Shown here in pieces: positions 1 to 6,693 of a stretch of 21,442 bases of DNA. The notes beneath the pieces are model-generated. The model saw nothing but the letters and a program-made list of their open reading frames with translations, was not told where the DNA came from and ran no database searches. The stretch is from positions 1 through 21,442 of the forward strand of contig DTYK01000011.1 of the NCBI GenBank assembly GCA_012961925.1. The letters run 5' to 3'. The stretch comes from Candidatus Latescibacterota bacterium. Lineage in GTDB: Bacteria > Latescibacterota > MVCY01 > DTYK01. The stretch's first letter is position 1. Every line of letters starts with the position of its first letter. Position numbers and translations under genes: made by a program.

Positions 1-62
1 GCAGCAAATGGAACCGGTATGTAGCCCCGGCTCCGAAAGACGATCTGTCTTACATCACCCAA
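1..62 (-). CDS. N-terminus of an unidentified protein, possibly a membrane methyltransferase (partial, runs off the window)
   Basis: Twenty codons are visible before the left edge of the window. I chose the TTG at 62-60 because AGGAGG lies 8 nt upstream and an in-frame TAG closes the frame just before that SD. The peptide reads MGDVRQIVFRSRGYIPVPFA. A basic start followed by an R-x-Y-I-P-V-P turn is reminiscent of the N-terminus of small isoprenylcysteine-carboxyl-methyltransferase-like membrane proteins, but 20 residues cannot establish that. The gene begins about 20 nt after the terminator of the lpx operon, so it is probably a separate transcription unit or is reached by readthrough. The coding call rests on the SD and the open frame; the family is a guess. 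Confidence 0.5.
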   Translation of the reverse strand, partial: MGDVRQIVFRSRGYIPVPFA

Positions 63-80
63 TTCCCTTCCCTCCTACTT

Positions 81-113
81 AAAAAAAGACCGTCTCTTCG
101 ATAGACGACGGTC
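81..113 (-). terminator. Rho-independent terminator ending the envelope operon
   Basis: Read on the minus strand, GACCGTC (113-107) pairs perfectly with GACGGTC (94-88). Inside this, TCT/AGA adds three pairs past one bulged G, leaving the loop ATCGA. The stem is followed directly by seven T (87-81). This is a textbook intrinsic terminator. It lies about 150 nt downstream of the lpxA stop and just before the next gene's SD. Confidence 0.88.
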
Positions 114-265
114 AGGAGATCGCTTCCCAATTTCAACTCATAGCACGACCCTTCACAACCATCTGGTGTTCGTGATGATATCCCACACATCTGCAGTCAC
201 ATTGATGAGATAATAATCGCAAAGGCAATGAAGATCGTCCATGTAAATTCGCCGGCCTTCCCTTC

Positions 266-1036
266 TTATTTGATGATTCCCCTCTCGCTTTTTTCAATAA
301 ATTCAAGCAGTGCACAGATCTCCTCAGTGAGTTCCAGTTCATTACGGACTCTCTCAATGGCCTGCGAAGTATTCAGTTGCGAACGGAAAAGGATCCGATA
401 GGCCTTCTTTAGGAGCTCAATTGTCTCCTTTGGGAAGCCCCGTCTCTCAAGTCCCACAGAGTTCAGTCCCACAGGCCTCAAGGGCTCACCAGCCGCCCTG
501 ATAAAAGGGGGGACATCTTTAGGAACTCGAAATCCACCGCCAACAAAGCTGTGCTGCCCGATCCTGACGAACTGATGGACTGGAACCACTCCACCTATGG
601 AGGCGAAATCCTCTATTGTGGAATGGCCTCCAAGGTTCACCGCATTGGCCAGAATAACGTTGTCTCCGATAATGCAATCATGGGCCACATGGGCGTAGGC
701 CATTATAAAGCAGTCATTCCCTACGACCGTTTCTCCTCGTGCACTCGTCCCTCTATGAAGGGTGGCAAACTCACGGATAATTGTACGGTCCCCAATCTGT
801 AAGCTCGTCTTTTCACCGGCATATTTGACATCCTGAGGATCTGTCCCCAGAACGGCCCCATGGCAAATAAGGCATTCCTCGCCAATGGTTGTACCGCTTG
901 CAACCAGGACATGGGAGGCTATCCTCGTTCCGGCACCGATCTTGACCTCATCTTCAATAATGGAAAAAGGACCGACACAAACTCCTTCTGCAATCTCAGC
1001 CTTTGGGCTGACAAAAGCAGATCTATGAATTTGCAC
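266..1036 (-). CDS. lpxA: UDP-N-acetylglucosamine O-acyltransferase LpxA
   Basis: First step of lipid A synthesis in the cytoplasm: transfer of a 3-hydroxyacyl chain from ACP to UDP-GlcNAc. At 256 aa it is close to the 262 aa of E. coli LpxA. Hexapeptide repeats of the left-handed beta-helix fill residues 1-190, and a helical C-terminus with GLERRGF follows. H119 in AHVAHDC matches the catalytic His125 of E. coli; H116, H138, H154 and Q155 match His122, His144, His160 and Gln161. G167, in FVGGG, aligns with the Gly173 hydrocarbon-ruler residue. The start is GTG (1036-1034), with AAGGAG five bases upstream, and it overlaps the end of lpxC/fabZ by 14 nt, so translational coupling is likely. It is the last gene of the operon; no lpxB, lpxH or lpxI follows. 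Confidence 0.95.
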   Translation of the reverse strand: MQIHRSAFVSPKAEIAEGVCVGPFSIIEDEVKIGAGTRIASHVLVASGTTIGEECLICHGAVLGTDPQDVKYAGEKTSLQIGDRTIIREFATLHRGTSARGETVVGNDCFIMAYAHVAHDCIIGDNVILANAVNLGGHSTIEDFASIGGVVPVHQFVRIGQHSFVGGGFRVPKDVPPFIRAAGEPLRPVGLNSVGLERRGFPKETIELLKKAYRILFRSQLNTSQAIERVRNELELTEEICALLEFIEKSERGIIK

Positions 1037-2450
1037 CTGTTCTCCTTCTTTTATTTCTGTCCACCACTATCGCTGTCAACTCGGCCTCCGCCACTAAATC
1101 CCCATCAACGAAGGCCTTCCCTTGCATTCTGCAAGCATTCCTGCGAAACTGCAGCATCTCCAGTTCAAAGCGGATCTGATCTCCCGGGATGACCGGTTTT
1201 CTGAATTTCGCCTTATCAATGGACATAAAATAGACGAGCTTGTCCTCCGGGTTACTGACCGTATTGAGCATCAAGACCCCACCTACCTGGGCCATGGCTT
1301 CTATCTGAAGGACAGCAGGCATGACCGGCTGTCCCGGAAAGTGCCCGTCGAAAAATTGCTCGTTGATGGTCACATTTTTCAGCCCTATCACCCTTTCTCC
1401 AGGGATGAGATCTATTATCCTATCCACAAGGAGGAATGGGTAGCGATGAGGCATAATCTTCTGGATGGCGTTTATGTCAAGAAAGAAGTCCTTGCTTTTT
1501 ATCTGCTGGTACTTGCTCTTTATCTCCCTCTTTTGATAGACCTTTCTGATTTTTTTAACCAGCTCGATGTTTGCTGCATGGCCTGAATTGACCGCCAAGA
1601 TATGCCCCTTTATCGGAGCACCCAACAGTCCAAGATCACCGATCAAATCAAGGGTCTTATGCCTGCAAAACTCATCAGGAAAACGAAGAGGGGTACCGTT
1701 CAATATGCCATTTTTGCCAAAGGTTACCGGATCCTTCAAACCGAAGAGGTTCTGGAGATATTCCAATTCCTTCTGGTTAATGTGCTTGTCAATTATGACA
1801 AGGGCATTATCCAGGTTGCCACCTTTGATCAGACCCTGTTCCCTCAGCTTCTCCACTTCGCTGAGAAAGCCAAAGGTCCTTGCCGGTGCATATTCATGCA
1901 CAAACTCATCCTCTAACGAGAACATCACTGTGTATTGTGCTCCTACAGCGGACCTTTTGGGGTGGCTCATAAAGGTTATCATGAACTCATCGGATGGGAG
2001 AACCACAAGTTCGATGCCTTTCCCTTTAATATCGTCATACCTGATCATCTCCTCTACGACGAGGTAATCCCTTGGCGAATTCTGGTCCACAAATCCTGCT
2101 TTTGTGAGCGCTTTAACGAAATGCATGGCGCTGCCGTCTCCAACTGGCGGTTCGTTAGAATCGATCTCCACGATTACGTTGTCAATCTCAAGCCCCACCA
2201 GGGCAGCGATAAGGTGCTCTACGGTATGGACCTCTGCTTCAGAGGTGCCCAACGTAGTGCCTCTGGAGATATCCACAACATGTCCAATGTCGGCGGGAAT
2301 CTCCGGACAACCCGGAAGATCGACCCTGACGAATTTAATCCCTGTATTTATCGGCGCGGGGTTAAAGGTCACTGTGGTCCTGTTCCCTGTATGCAGACCT
2401 ATCCCGGAACAGGATACCCGCTTTTGGACCGTTCGCTGTTGTTTAAGCAT
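1023..2450 (-). CDS. lpxC/fabZ: Bifunctional UDP-3-O-acyl-GlcNAc deacetylase / 3-hydroxyacyl-ACP dehydratase (LpxC-FabZ fusion)
   Basis: A 475-aa fusion. Residues 1-305 are LpxC, the zinc deacetylase that commits the cell to lipid A synthesis. H79 in TVEHL, H264 and D268 in CRHKTLDLIGD are the zinc ligands, and H291 in SGHAAN is the catalytic base. Residues 322-465 are FabZ, the hotdog-fold dehydratase of fatty-acid elongation, with PHRYPFLLVDRI at 334-345 and catalytic H370 (GHFPG) and E384 (EAMAQ), 14 residues apart as in the family. The usual MPGV between them reads MPAV. The Lys-rich stretch around 305-320 looks like the linker. The two halves compete for hydroxyacyl-ACP: one route leads to phospholipid, the other to lipid A. 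ATG start with GGGAGAAGGG immediately upstream. This fusion is typical of Bacteroidetes/FCB bacteria. Confidence 0.96.
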   Translation of the reverse strand: MLKQQRTVQKRVSCSGIGLHTGNRTTVTFNPAPINTGIKFVRVDLPGCPEIPADIGHVVDISRGTTLGTSEAEVHTVEHLIAALVGLEIDNVIVEIDSNEPPVGDGSAMHFVKALTKAGFVDQNSPRDYLVVEEMIRYDDIKGKGIELVVLPSDEFMITFMSHPKRSAVGAQYTVMFSLEDEFVHEYAPARTFGFLSEVEKLREQGLIKGGNLDNALVIIDKHINQKELEYLQNLFGLKDPVTFGKNGILNGTPLRFPDEFCRHKTLDLIGDLGLLGAPIKGHILAVNSGHAANIELVKKIRKVYQKREIKSKYQQIKSKDFFLDINAIQKIMPHRYPFLLVDRIIDLIPGERVIGLKNVTINEQFFDGHFPGQPVMPAVLQIEAMAQVGGVLMLNTVSNPEDKLVYFMSIDKAKFRKPVIPGDQIRFELEMLQFRRNACRMQGKAFVDGDLVAEAELTAIVVDRNKRRRTGANS

Positions 2451-2610
2451 CCCTTCTCCCTTCTATTTTAGTTTAGGACCGACACTGCTTCCTTCACCAA
2501 GAATCCCTGCACGAATGGATCCTCCAATCCTAAGAGACGTATCACCTTTCTTGGGCCCTTGCTAAGGGACACGCATCCTGTCCAGCCCTATATAGGCCGG
2601 ACCTATGGAT
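2451..2610. other. 160-nt gap between lpxD and lpxC/fabZ, no convincing gene
   Basis: This is the longest gap inside the lpx part of the operon. On the minus strand it holds a 34-codon frame with a GTG start (2572-2468) but a poor SD. A second, start-less frame ends at 2464 with glycine-rich, hexapeptide-like residues (IGGSI, ILGEGSSVG). A weak hairpin (ATAGG/CCTAT, around 2592-2608) and a poor -35/-10 pair near the lpxD stop are also visible. None is strong enough to call. Confidence 0.4.
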
Positions 2611-3645
2611 TCAAGAAAGCTTCTTCTCCAGTTCTGCGATCCGTTTGTCTTGTTCCCGTAAGAGCTTTAGGATTTCTGGTAGTCTGCTCTCGCTGGCCTC
2701 TATCCTTTTTGCCAGGATATGGGAACGAGCTGGATAGCCGGAAACTGCAAGCCCCGGGGGAATGGATTTTGTAACACCGGCCTGAGCACCAATGCTTGCC
2801 CCATCACCTACCTGAATGTGATCGACAAATCCGGCCTGCCCTCCAATCTTTACCCCCTTACCAATATGCGTGCTGCCTGAAATACCGGCCTGCCCAGCAA
2901 TAACTGTATCTTCGCCCACTGTGACGTTATGAGCGATCTGCACTAAGTTGTCGATTTTTGTGCCCCTCCCGATTCGGGTGACACCCATCGTGCCTCTGTC
3001 TATGGTAGTATTCGCTCCAATCTCAACATCATCTTCAATCACAACCCTACCGATCTGAGGGATCTTATAATATCTCCCTTTCTCCTGAACAAATCCAAAA
3101 CCATCGCTCCCGATAACCGCACCTGGATGGATAATCACATTCGTCCCGATATGGGTCTCTTCACGAATGGTGACGTTCGGATAGATAAAGGTACTGCCCC
3201 CGATCTGACAATCATCCCCAATGACTACATTTGCACAGATGACAACTTCCGGCCCGACCTTAACCCGCTCGCCAATAACAACATTAGGACCGATAGATAC
3301 TCCCTCTCCAAGCTCTGTATTCTCCCCAATTAGAGCGGTAGGATGAATACCAGCAGCAAAATCGCATCTCTGAGGATAGAAGTGCTTAAATGCTTTAAGA
3401 AAAGCAAACTGTGGATTTTGTACCGTAATGGCTGGCACAGGAGCAATCTCTTCCATCCCCTTCGGCAGGATCACAGCCGAGGCCTTAGTGGATTTTAAAA
3501 GACGCTGGTACCTACGGCCGGTAATAAAGGTGATGTCACCCTTTACGGCCTCTTCAATAGGCGCAACACCAGTAATAAGGGTGTCCTCCTCTCCACACAA
3601 GCATCCACCGATTATCCGGGCAAGCTCAGCCAATGTGACCTGCAT
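2611..3645 (-). CDS. lpxD: UDP-3-O-(3-hydroxyacyl)glucosamine N-acyltransferase LpxD
   Basis: Third lipid A step: adds the N-linked 3-hydroxyacyl chain to the product of LpxC. The protein is 344 aa from the ATG at 3645-3643. I prefer this start to a GTG 18 nt upstream that overlaps the ompH stop, because AGAAGGGA stands at good spacing and because it puts the catalytic histidine of IAHNV at residue 239, the same number as in E. coli (341 aa). The N-terminal uridine-binding domain covers about 1-95, a hexapeptide left-handed beta-helix about 100-320 (many IGxx and VxIG turns), and a short charged helix ends the protein (LLREQDKRIAELEKKL), as expected for the C-terminal helix used in ACP binding. 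The gap to ompH is 10 nt. Confidence 0.95.
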   Translation of the reverse strand: MQVTLAELARIIGGCLCGEEDTLITGVAPIEEAVKGDITFITGRRYQRLLKSTKASAVILPKGMEEIAPVPAITVQNPQFAFLKAFKHFYPQRCDFAAGIHPTALIGENTELGEGVSIGPNVVIGERVKVGPEVVICANVVIGDDCQIGGSTFIYPNVTIREETHIGTNVIIHPGAVIGSDGFGFVQEKGRYYKIPQIGRVVIEDDVEIGANTTIDRGTMGVTRIGRGTKIDNLVQIAHNVTVGEDTVIAGQAGISGSTHIGKGVKIGGQAGFVDHIQVGDGASIGAQAGVTKSIPPGLAVSGYPARSHILAKRIEASESRLPEILKLLREQDKRIAELEKKLS

Positions 3646-3655
3646 TGTATCCCTT

Positions 3656-4213
3656 CTATTCACTTCCTTTATTCAGTTTCTCTATCACCTTATCGGTAAG
3701 ATCGTACTCGGGCTTGGCAAAGACGATTGTATAGGCAACGCCTCCAGGAACAGCATCGAAGATGAAATCGTAACCTTCCTCTTCGCCTATTTTCTGCAAT
3801 ATCCCATTGATCTTATCATAGATGGGTTTCATTAGTTCTCTGCTCTTTTTTGCGAGCTTTCCTTCTTCGGGCGAAAGGATATCATCAACGAACTTCCGAT
3901 ATTCCTCATATTTTGCCTGGATCTGTCTTTGCATCTCCTCCCGCCTCACCTCGCTCAACAGGAGCTTCTGCTTCTCGAACTGCGCCTGAAGGTCCTTCAA
4001 TTCCTCCTCTTTAGCGGCTGCCTCTTTCTCCCAGTCCTTCCTGAGCTTTTCAAGCTTCTCCTGGGCAGCAGCAAAATCCTTGCTGGCAGCCAGTATCCTG
4101 CCGGAATCGATATAACCAATCTTCAGCCCCTGACAAAAAGCCGATCCAAGGAAAAGAGCATTAGAGATAGCCAACACTGCAACAGCAACCATTGTTTTTT
4201 TCAGCGTAGTCAT
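3656..4213 (-). CDS. ompH: Periplasmic OmpH/Skp-like chaperone
   Basis: 185 aa, with a signal peptide at 1-27 (Lys at 5-6, hydrophobic core, SAFC-QG as a likely cleavage site; not a true lipobox). The mature protein starts with the family's beta-strand LKIGYIDSGRIL. Long Lys/Glu-rich coiled-coil arms follow (about 50-130, e.g. KEEELKDLQAQFEKQKLLL), then the closing DFIFDA...Y strand near the C-terminus. Skp-family proteins trimerise and hold unfolded outer-membrane proteins in the periplasm on their way to BamA, which is the gene just upstream. ATG start behind GGAGGGGAG. The 142-nt gap before it carries a conserved element shared with the mcsA leader, so this gene may have its own control. 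Confidence 0.92.
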   Translation of the reverse strand: MTTLKKTMVAVAVLAISNALFLGSAFCQGLKIGYIDSGRILAASKDFAAAQEKLEKLRKDWEKEAAAKEEELKDLQAQFEKQKLLLSEVRREEMQRQIQAKYEEYRKFVDDILSPEEGKLAKKSRELMKPIYDKINGILQKIGEEEGYDFIFDAVPGGVAYTIVFAKPEYDLTDKVIEKLNKGSE

Positions 4214-4235
4214 AATCTCCCCTCCGGCTAACAGG

Positions 4236-4291
4236 AATTAAGTCTTTTAGGCTTTCATCCCCAGGTCTATAGGTTCAGCAGACCATCTTAC
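4236..4291 (-). repeat. Intergenic element copy 1, upstream of ompH
   Basis: On the minus strand this ~55-nt stretch contains GTAAGAT, a hairpin GGTCT/AGACC, then GGGGATGAAAGCC and CTTAA. The same order and spacing recur at 14754-14808 upstream of mcsA, at about 80 % identity by eye. Here the GGTCT/AGACC stem is perfect (5 bp). Weaker similarity continues toward the ompH start and reaches the SD (GGAG). It could be a shared cis-regulatory RNA or a dispersed repeat. Confidence 0.6.
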
Positions 4292-4304
4292 GGCGATGAA
4301 ACCT

Positions 4305-4338
4305 TTGTGAAAATCCGTGTTAATCTGTGGTTAAAAAA
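4305..4338 (-). repeat. Short dispersed-repeat-like motif (CACAGATTAACACGG type)
   Basis: The minus strand reads TTAACCACAGATTAACACGG and then ATTTTCACAAAGG, with internal reiteration of CAC(A/G)GATT. From memory, closely similar strings occur as dispersed non-coding repeats in many unrelated bacterial genomes. It lies between the bamA stop and copy 1 of the ompH-leader element. Function is unknown. Confidence 0.4.
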
Positions 4339-4355
4339 TGTCTTATACTATATAC

Positions 4356-6623
4356 TCAAAAGCCCGGACCAAACTGGAAATGGGTGAGCCATTTGCCCCC
4401 TTCGTTATCAAACCCGTATCCAATGTCAAATCCAATTATGCCGAGCATCGGTGCTGCGATACGGACCCCTATTCCCACTGAGCGTTTGAGGCCGAAAGGT
4501 CTGAACTTCGAAGCACTCCTCCAGGCATTTCCCACATCGGTGAAAAGGATACCATAAAGCTGCTGTTCTGCGAAAGGAATCCGCAGTTCAAGGTTAGAGA
4601 CGAACATCATCTTACCACCTATGCGCACCCCTTCCTCAATTGGGCCTATAGACCTTTCGCTGTATCCTCTGATCACTCCATCGAGGCTGGTCCCGCCTGG
4701 CATAAACCTCTCACTGAAGGGAACCTCCTCACCAGACCGGAAACTATCCACAACTCCAAGCTTTGCCTTTATCATAAACACCAGCTTCGAGAAAACCGGG
4801 ACATAGAAGTCCGATTCCAGGGTCTGTTTATGGTAATTCTCATCCCCCCACAGCGGGCCACCGGCAAGTTCCACAGAATACGAGGCCATCGAACCCCTTG
4901 ATGGAAACTGGGGCATATCGCGAGAGTCGCGCAGATAGGTCAAGGTCAAACTGCTGGAAGTCTCAGGCCACTCTTTATCCTTCAATCCATAAGGATCAGA
5001 AAACCCTTCGGCAAAATTGAGGTACTCGACCTGCTCCAGACGATATTTAAGATAGAGCCTGGAGTAATTATCAGGCCATGTGAGCCTTTTGCCCATCCTT
5101 ATATAGCCGCCCTGTCTCTTTTCGTCAAAATGGTCCTCCCATCTGTCCGTGGTCTTGTAGATGGTGAAACTGCCGCTGGTCGGCGTGCCGAAAAGCCATG
5201 GTTCTGAGAACGCAAGTCGGAAGGTCTCCCGCCTCTTGCCAAAATCCCAGCTGAGATCCAGACTCTGGCCGTTACCGAAGAGGTTGGGGATATTGAAACC
5301 TATTGAGCCCACCAGCTTATCCCTTTGACTGTATCCGGCGGCCATAAAGGCCTGTCCGGTCGATTTCTCTTCAACCTTTATGGTGAGATCTACATCCCCG
5401 TTATCCAGCAGGGTGACCTCGGGTTCCACGTTTTTAAAAAAATTGAGTTGATAAACATCCCTTATGCTCCGAGCCAGATCCGAACGTCGGAAGACCCCCC
5501 CGGGCTTAAGTGTAAGTTCCCGACGGATTACCTTCTCTTTGGTCTTGGTGTTGCCAACAATTGCCACCTTCCTCACCCTTGAAGGCTCCCTCTCCTCGAT
5601 CTTAAGTTTTATATCTATCCTCTCACCTGACTGGGTTTCAACCGGCACAATATCAGTTGTGAGATAACCCTTTTCCTGATAGAGGGTTGAAAGATTGTAA
5701 AGTGTCCCGTCAAAGCTTTCTTGATCGTAAAAATGGCCTTCCTTCATCATTATCCTCTGGCTGATCTCTTCATCTGAGAAGACCTTGTTTCCCTCCCAGG
5801 TGATCTTTCCAAACCGATAGCGCTCACCTTCGTCCAGCGTGATATCGATGAACAGATTCCTCTTTGCCCTATCGTAGTACAGGCTGTCCCTCACTACCCG
5901 CGCATCACGGAACCCATGTCGCCGGTAGAAATCGATTATCTTGGTCAGATCCTTCTTGTAGGTCTCTTCGTTGAAGTCCCCTTTCTTCCACCATCTTGCC
6001 TCTTTTGTCTCCATCTGTTTCTTTACCTTATCATCGCTGAAGGTCTTGTTGCCATGGATATATATCCGTTTAATGCGGACCTTTTCTCCTTCCTGGATCT
6101 GGAAGTTCAGGATCACCCTGCCCTCTCCTTCTGCCTGAAAGGTTCTGGCCTTCACCTCCGCCAGAAGATAACCCTTCTCCCTGTAGAAAGAGAGAATACT
6201 CCTCCGGGCATTTCTTATCGCCCTTGGACTGACCACCTGGCCTTCCGCCAGACCAATCCTTTTCTTCAGCTCCCCCACCTTTATCTTATCGTTACCCTTA
6301 AATGTTATTTTCTCAAGTATAGGGAATTCTTTAACGACTATCTTCAATTTTACCTTCTCCTCCGCCGTTTCTTCAACGGTTACACGGACATCAGAAAATA
6401 TGCCCAGTGAATACAGCCGTTTGATGGCATCCTGAACATCCTCCAGGGATAGTTCTCTGCCGGCGGAAAGCCCGCAGGCGGCCAGGATCAATGCTTCGTC
6501 CGAACGGACGTTGCCAGAGACCTCTATCCCCGATATGGTTGCGGACCAGGCCGGCTGGAGGTAGCCAAGACACATAATCGTGAGAACCGCGATGATAAAT
6601 GGTAATCGAATATGATGGACCAT
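4356..6623 (-). CDS. bamA: Outer-membrane protein assembly factor BamA (Omp85)
   Basis: 755 aa (E. coli BamA has 810). A signal peptide (about 1-27, ending AWSA) is followed by five POTRA domains starting near ISGIEVSGN, ILEKITFKGN, VRIKRIYIHGN, RFGKITWEGN and VRKVAIVGN. A 16-stranded beta-barrel begins after about residue 420. The loop-6 signature appears as VIRGYSERSIGP, the equivalent of VRGF. The protein ends FQFGPGF, a beta-signal with a terminal aromatic residue. BamA inserts beta-barrel proteins into the outer membrane. It sits between tamB and its chaperone ompH, the usual Gram-negative order bamA-skp-lpxD. ATG start with GGAGG 7 nt upstream. A 12-bp palindrome overlaps that SD. Confidence 0.96.
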   Translation of the reverse strand: MVHHIRLPFIIAVLTIMCLGYLQPAWSATISGIEVSGNVRSDEALILAACGLSAGRELSLEDVQDAIKRLYSLGIFSDVRVTVEETAEEKVKLKIVVKEFPILEKITFKGNDKIKVGELKKRIGLAEGQVVSPRAIRNARRSILSFYREKGYLLAEVKARTFQAEGEGRVILNFQIQEGEKVRIKRIYIHGNKTFSDDKVKKQMETKEARWWKKGDFNEETYKKDLTKIIDFYRRHGFRDARVVRDSLYYDRAKRNLFIDITLDEGERYRFGKITWEGNKVFSDEEISQRIMMKEGHFYDQESFDGTLYNLSTLYQEKGYLTTDIVPVETQSGERIDIKLKIEEREPSRVRKVAIVGNTKTKEKVIRRELTLKPGGVFRRSDLARSIRDVYQLNFFKNVEPEVTLLDNGDVDLTIKVEEKSTGQAFMAAGYSQRDKLVGSIGFNIPNLFGNGQSLDLSWDFGKRRETFRLAFSEPWLFGTPTSGSFTIYKTTDRWEDHFDEKRQGGYIRMGKRLTWPDNYSRLYLKYRLEQVEYLNFAEGFSDPYGLKDKEWPETSSSLTLTYLRDSRDMPQFPSRGSMASYSVELAGGPLWGDENYHKQTLESDFYVPVFSKLVFMIKAKLGVVDSFRSGEEVPFSERFMPGGTSLDGVIRGYSERSIGPIEEGVRIGGKMMFVSNLELRIPFAEQQLYGILFTDVGNAWRSASKFRPFGLKRSVGIGVRIAAPMLGIIGFDIGYGFDNEGGKWLTHFQFGPGF

Positions 6624-6633
6624 CTTAAGACCT

Positions 6634-6645
6634 CCAATATATTGG
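6634..6645 (-). promoter_or_regulatory. Perfect 12-bp palindrome overlapping the bamA SD
   Basis: CCAATATATTGG is a perfect palindrome whose last bases form the start of the GGAGG SD of bamA. It could be an operator half-site pair or could mask the ribosome site. No other copy is evident in the window. It may be chance. Confidence 0.25.
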
Positions 6646-6693
6646 CAAGATGATAAATTCTATGCATTTTGGAATTTGTGTTCGGAACTTCTA

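Noticed and set aside
153..242. 29-codon minus-strand frame (ATG) after lpxA, and an overlapping hydrophobic stretch in another frame
   Set aside because: The SD is too far (about 14 nt), the frame is very short and there is no similarity; probably just the 3' untranslated end of the operon.
133..357. 74-codon minus-strand frame overlapping the lpxA 3' end
   Set aside because: Out of frame with lpxA, which is clearly real over the shared bases; no protein features.
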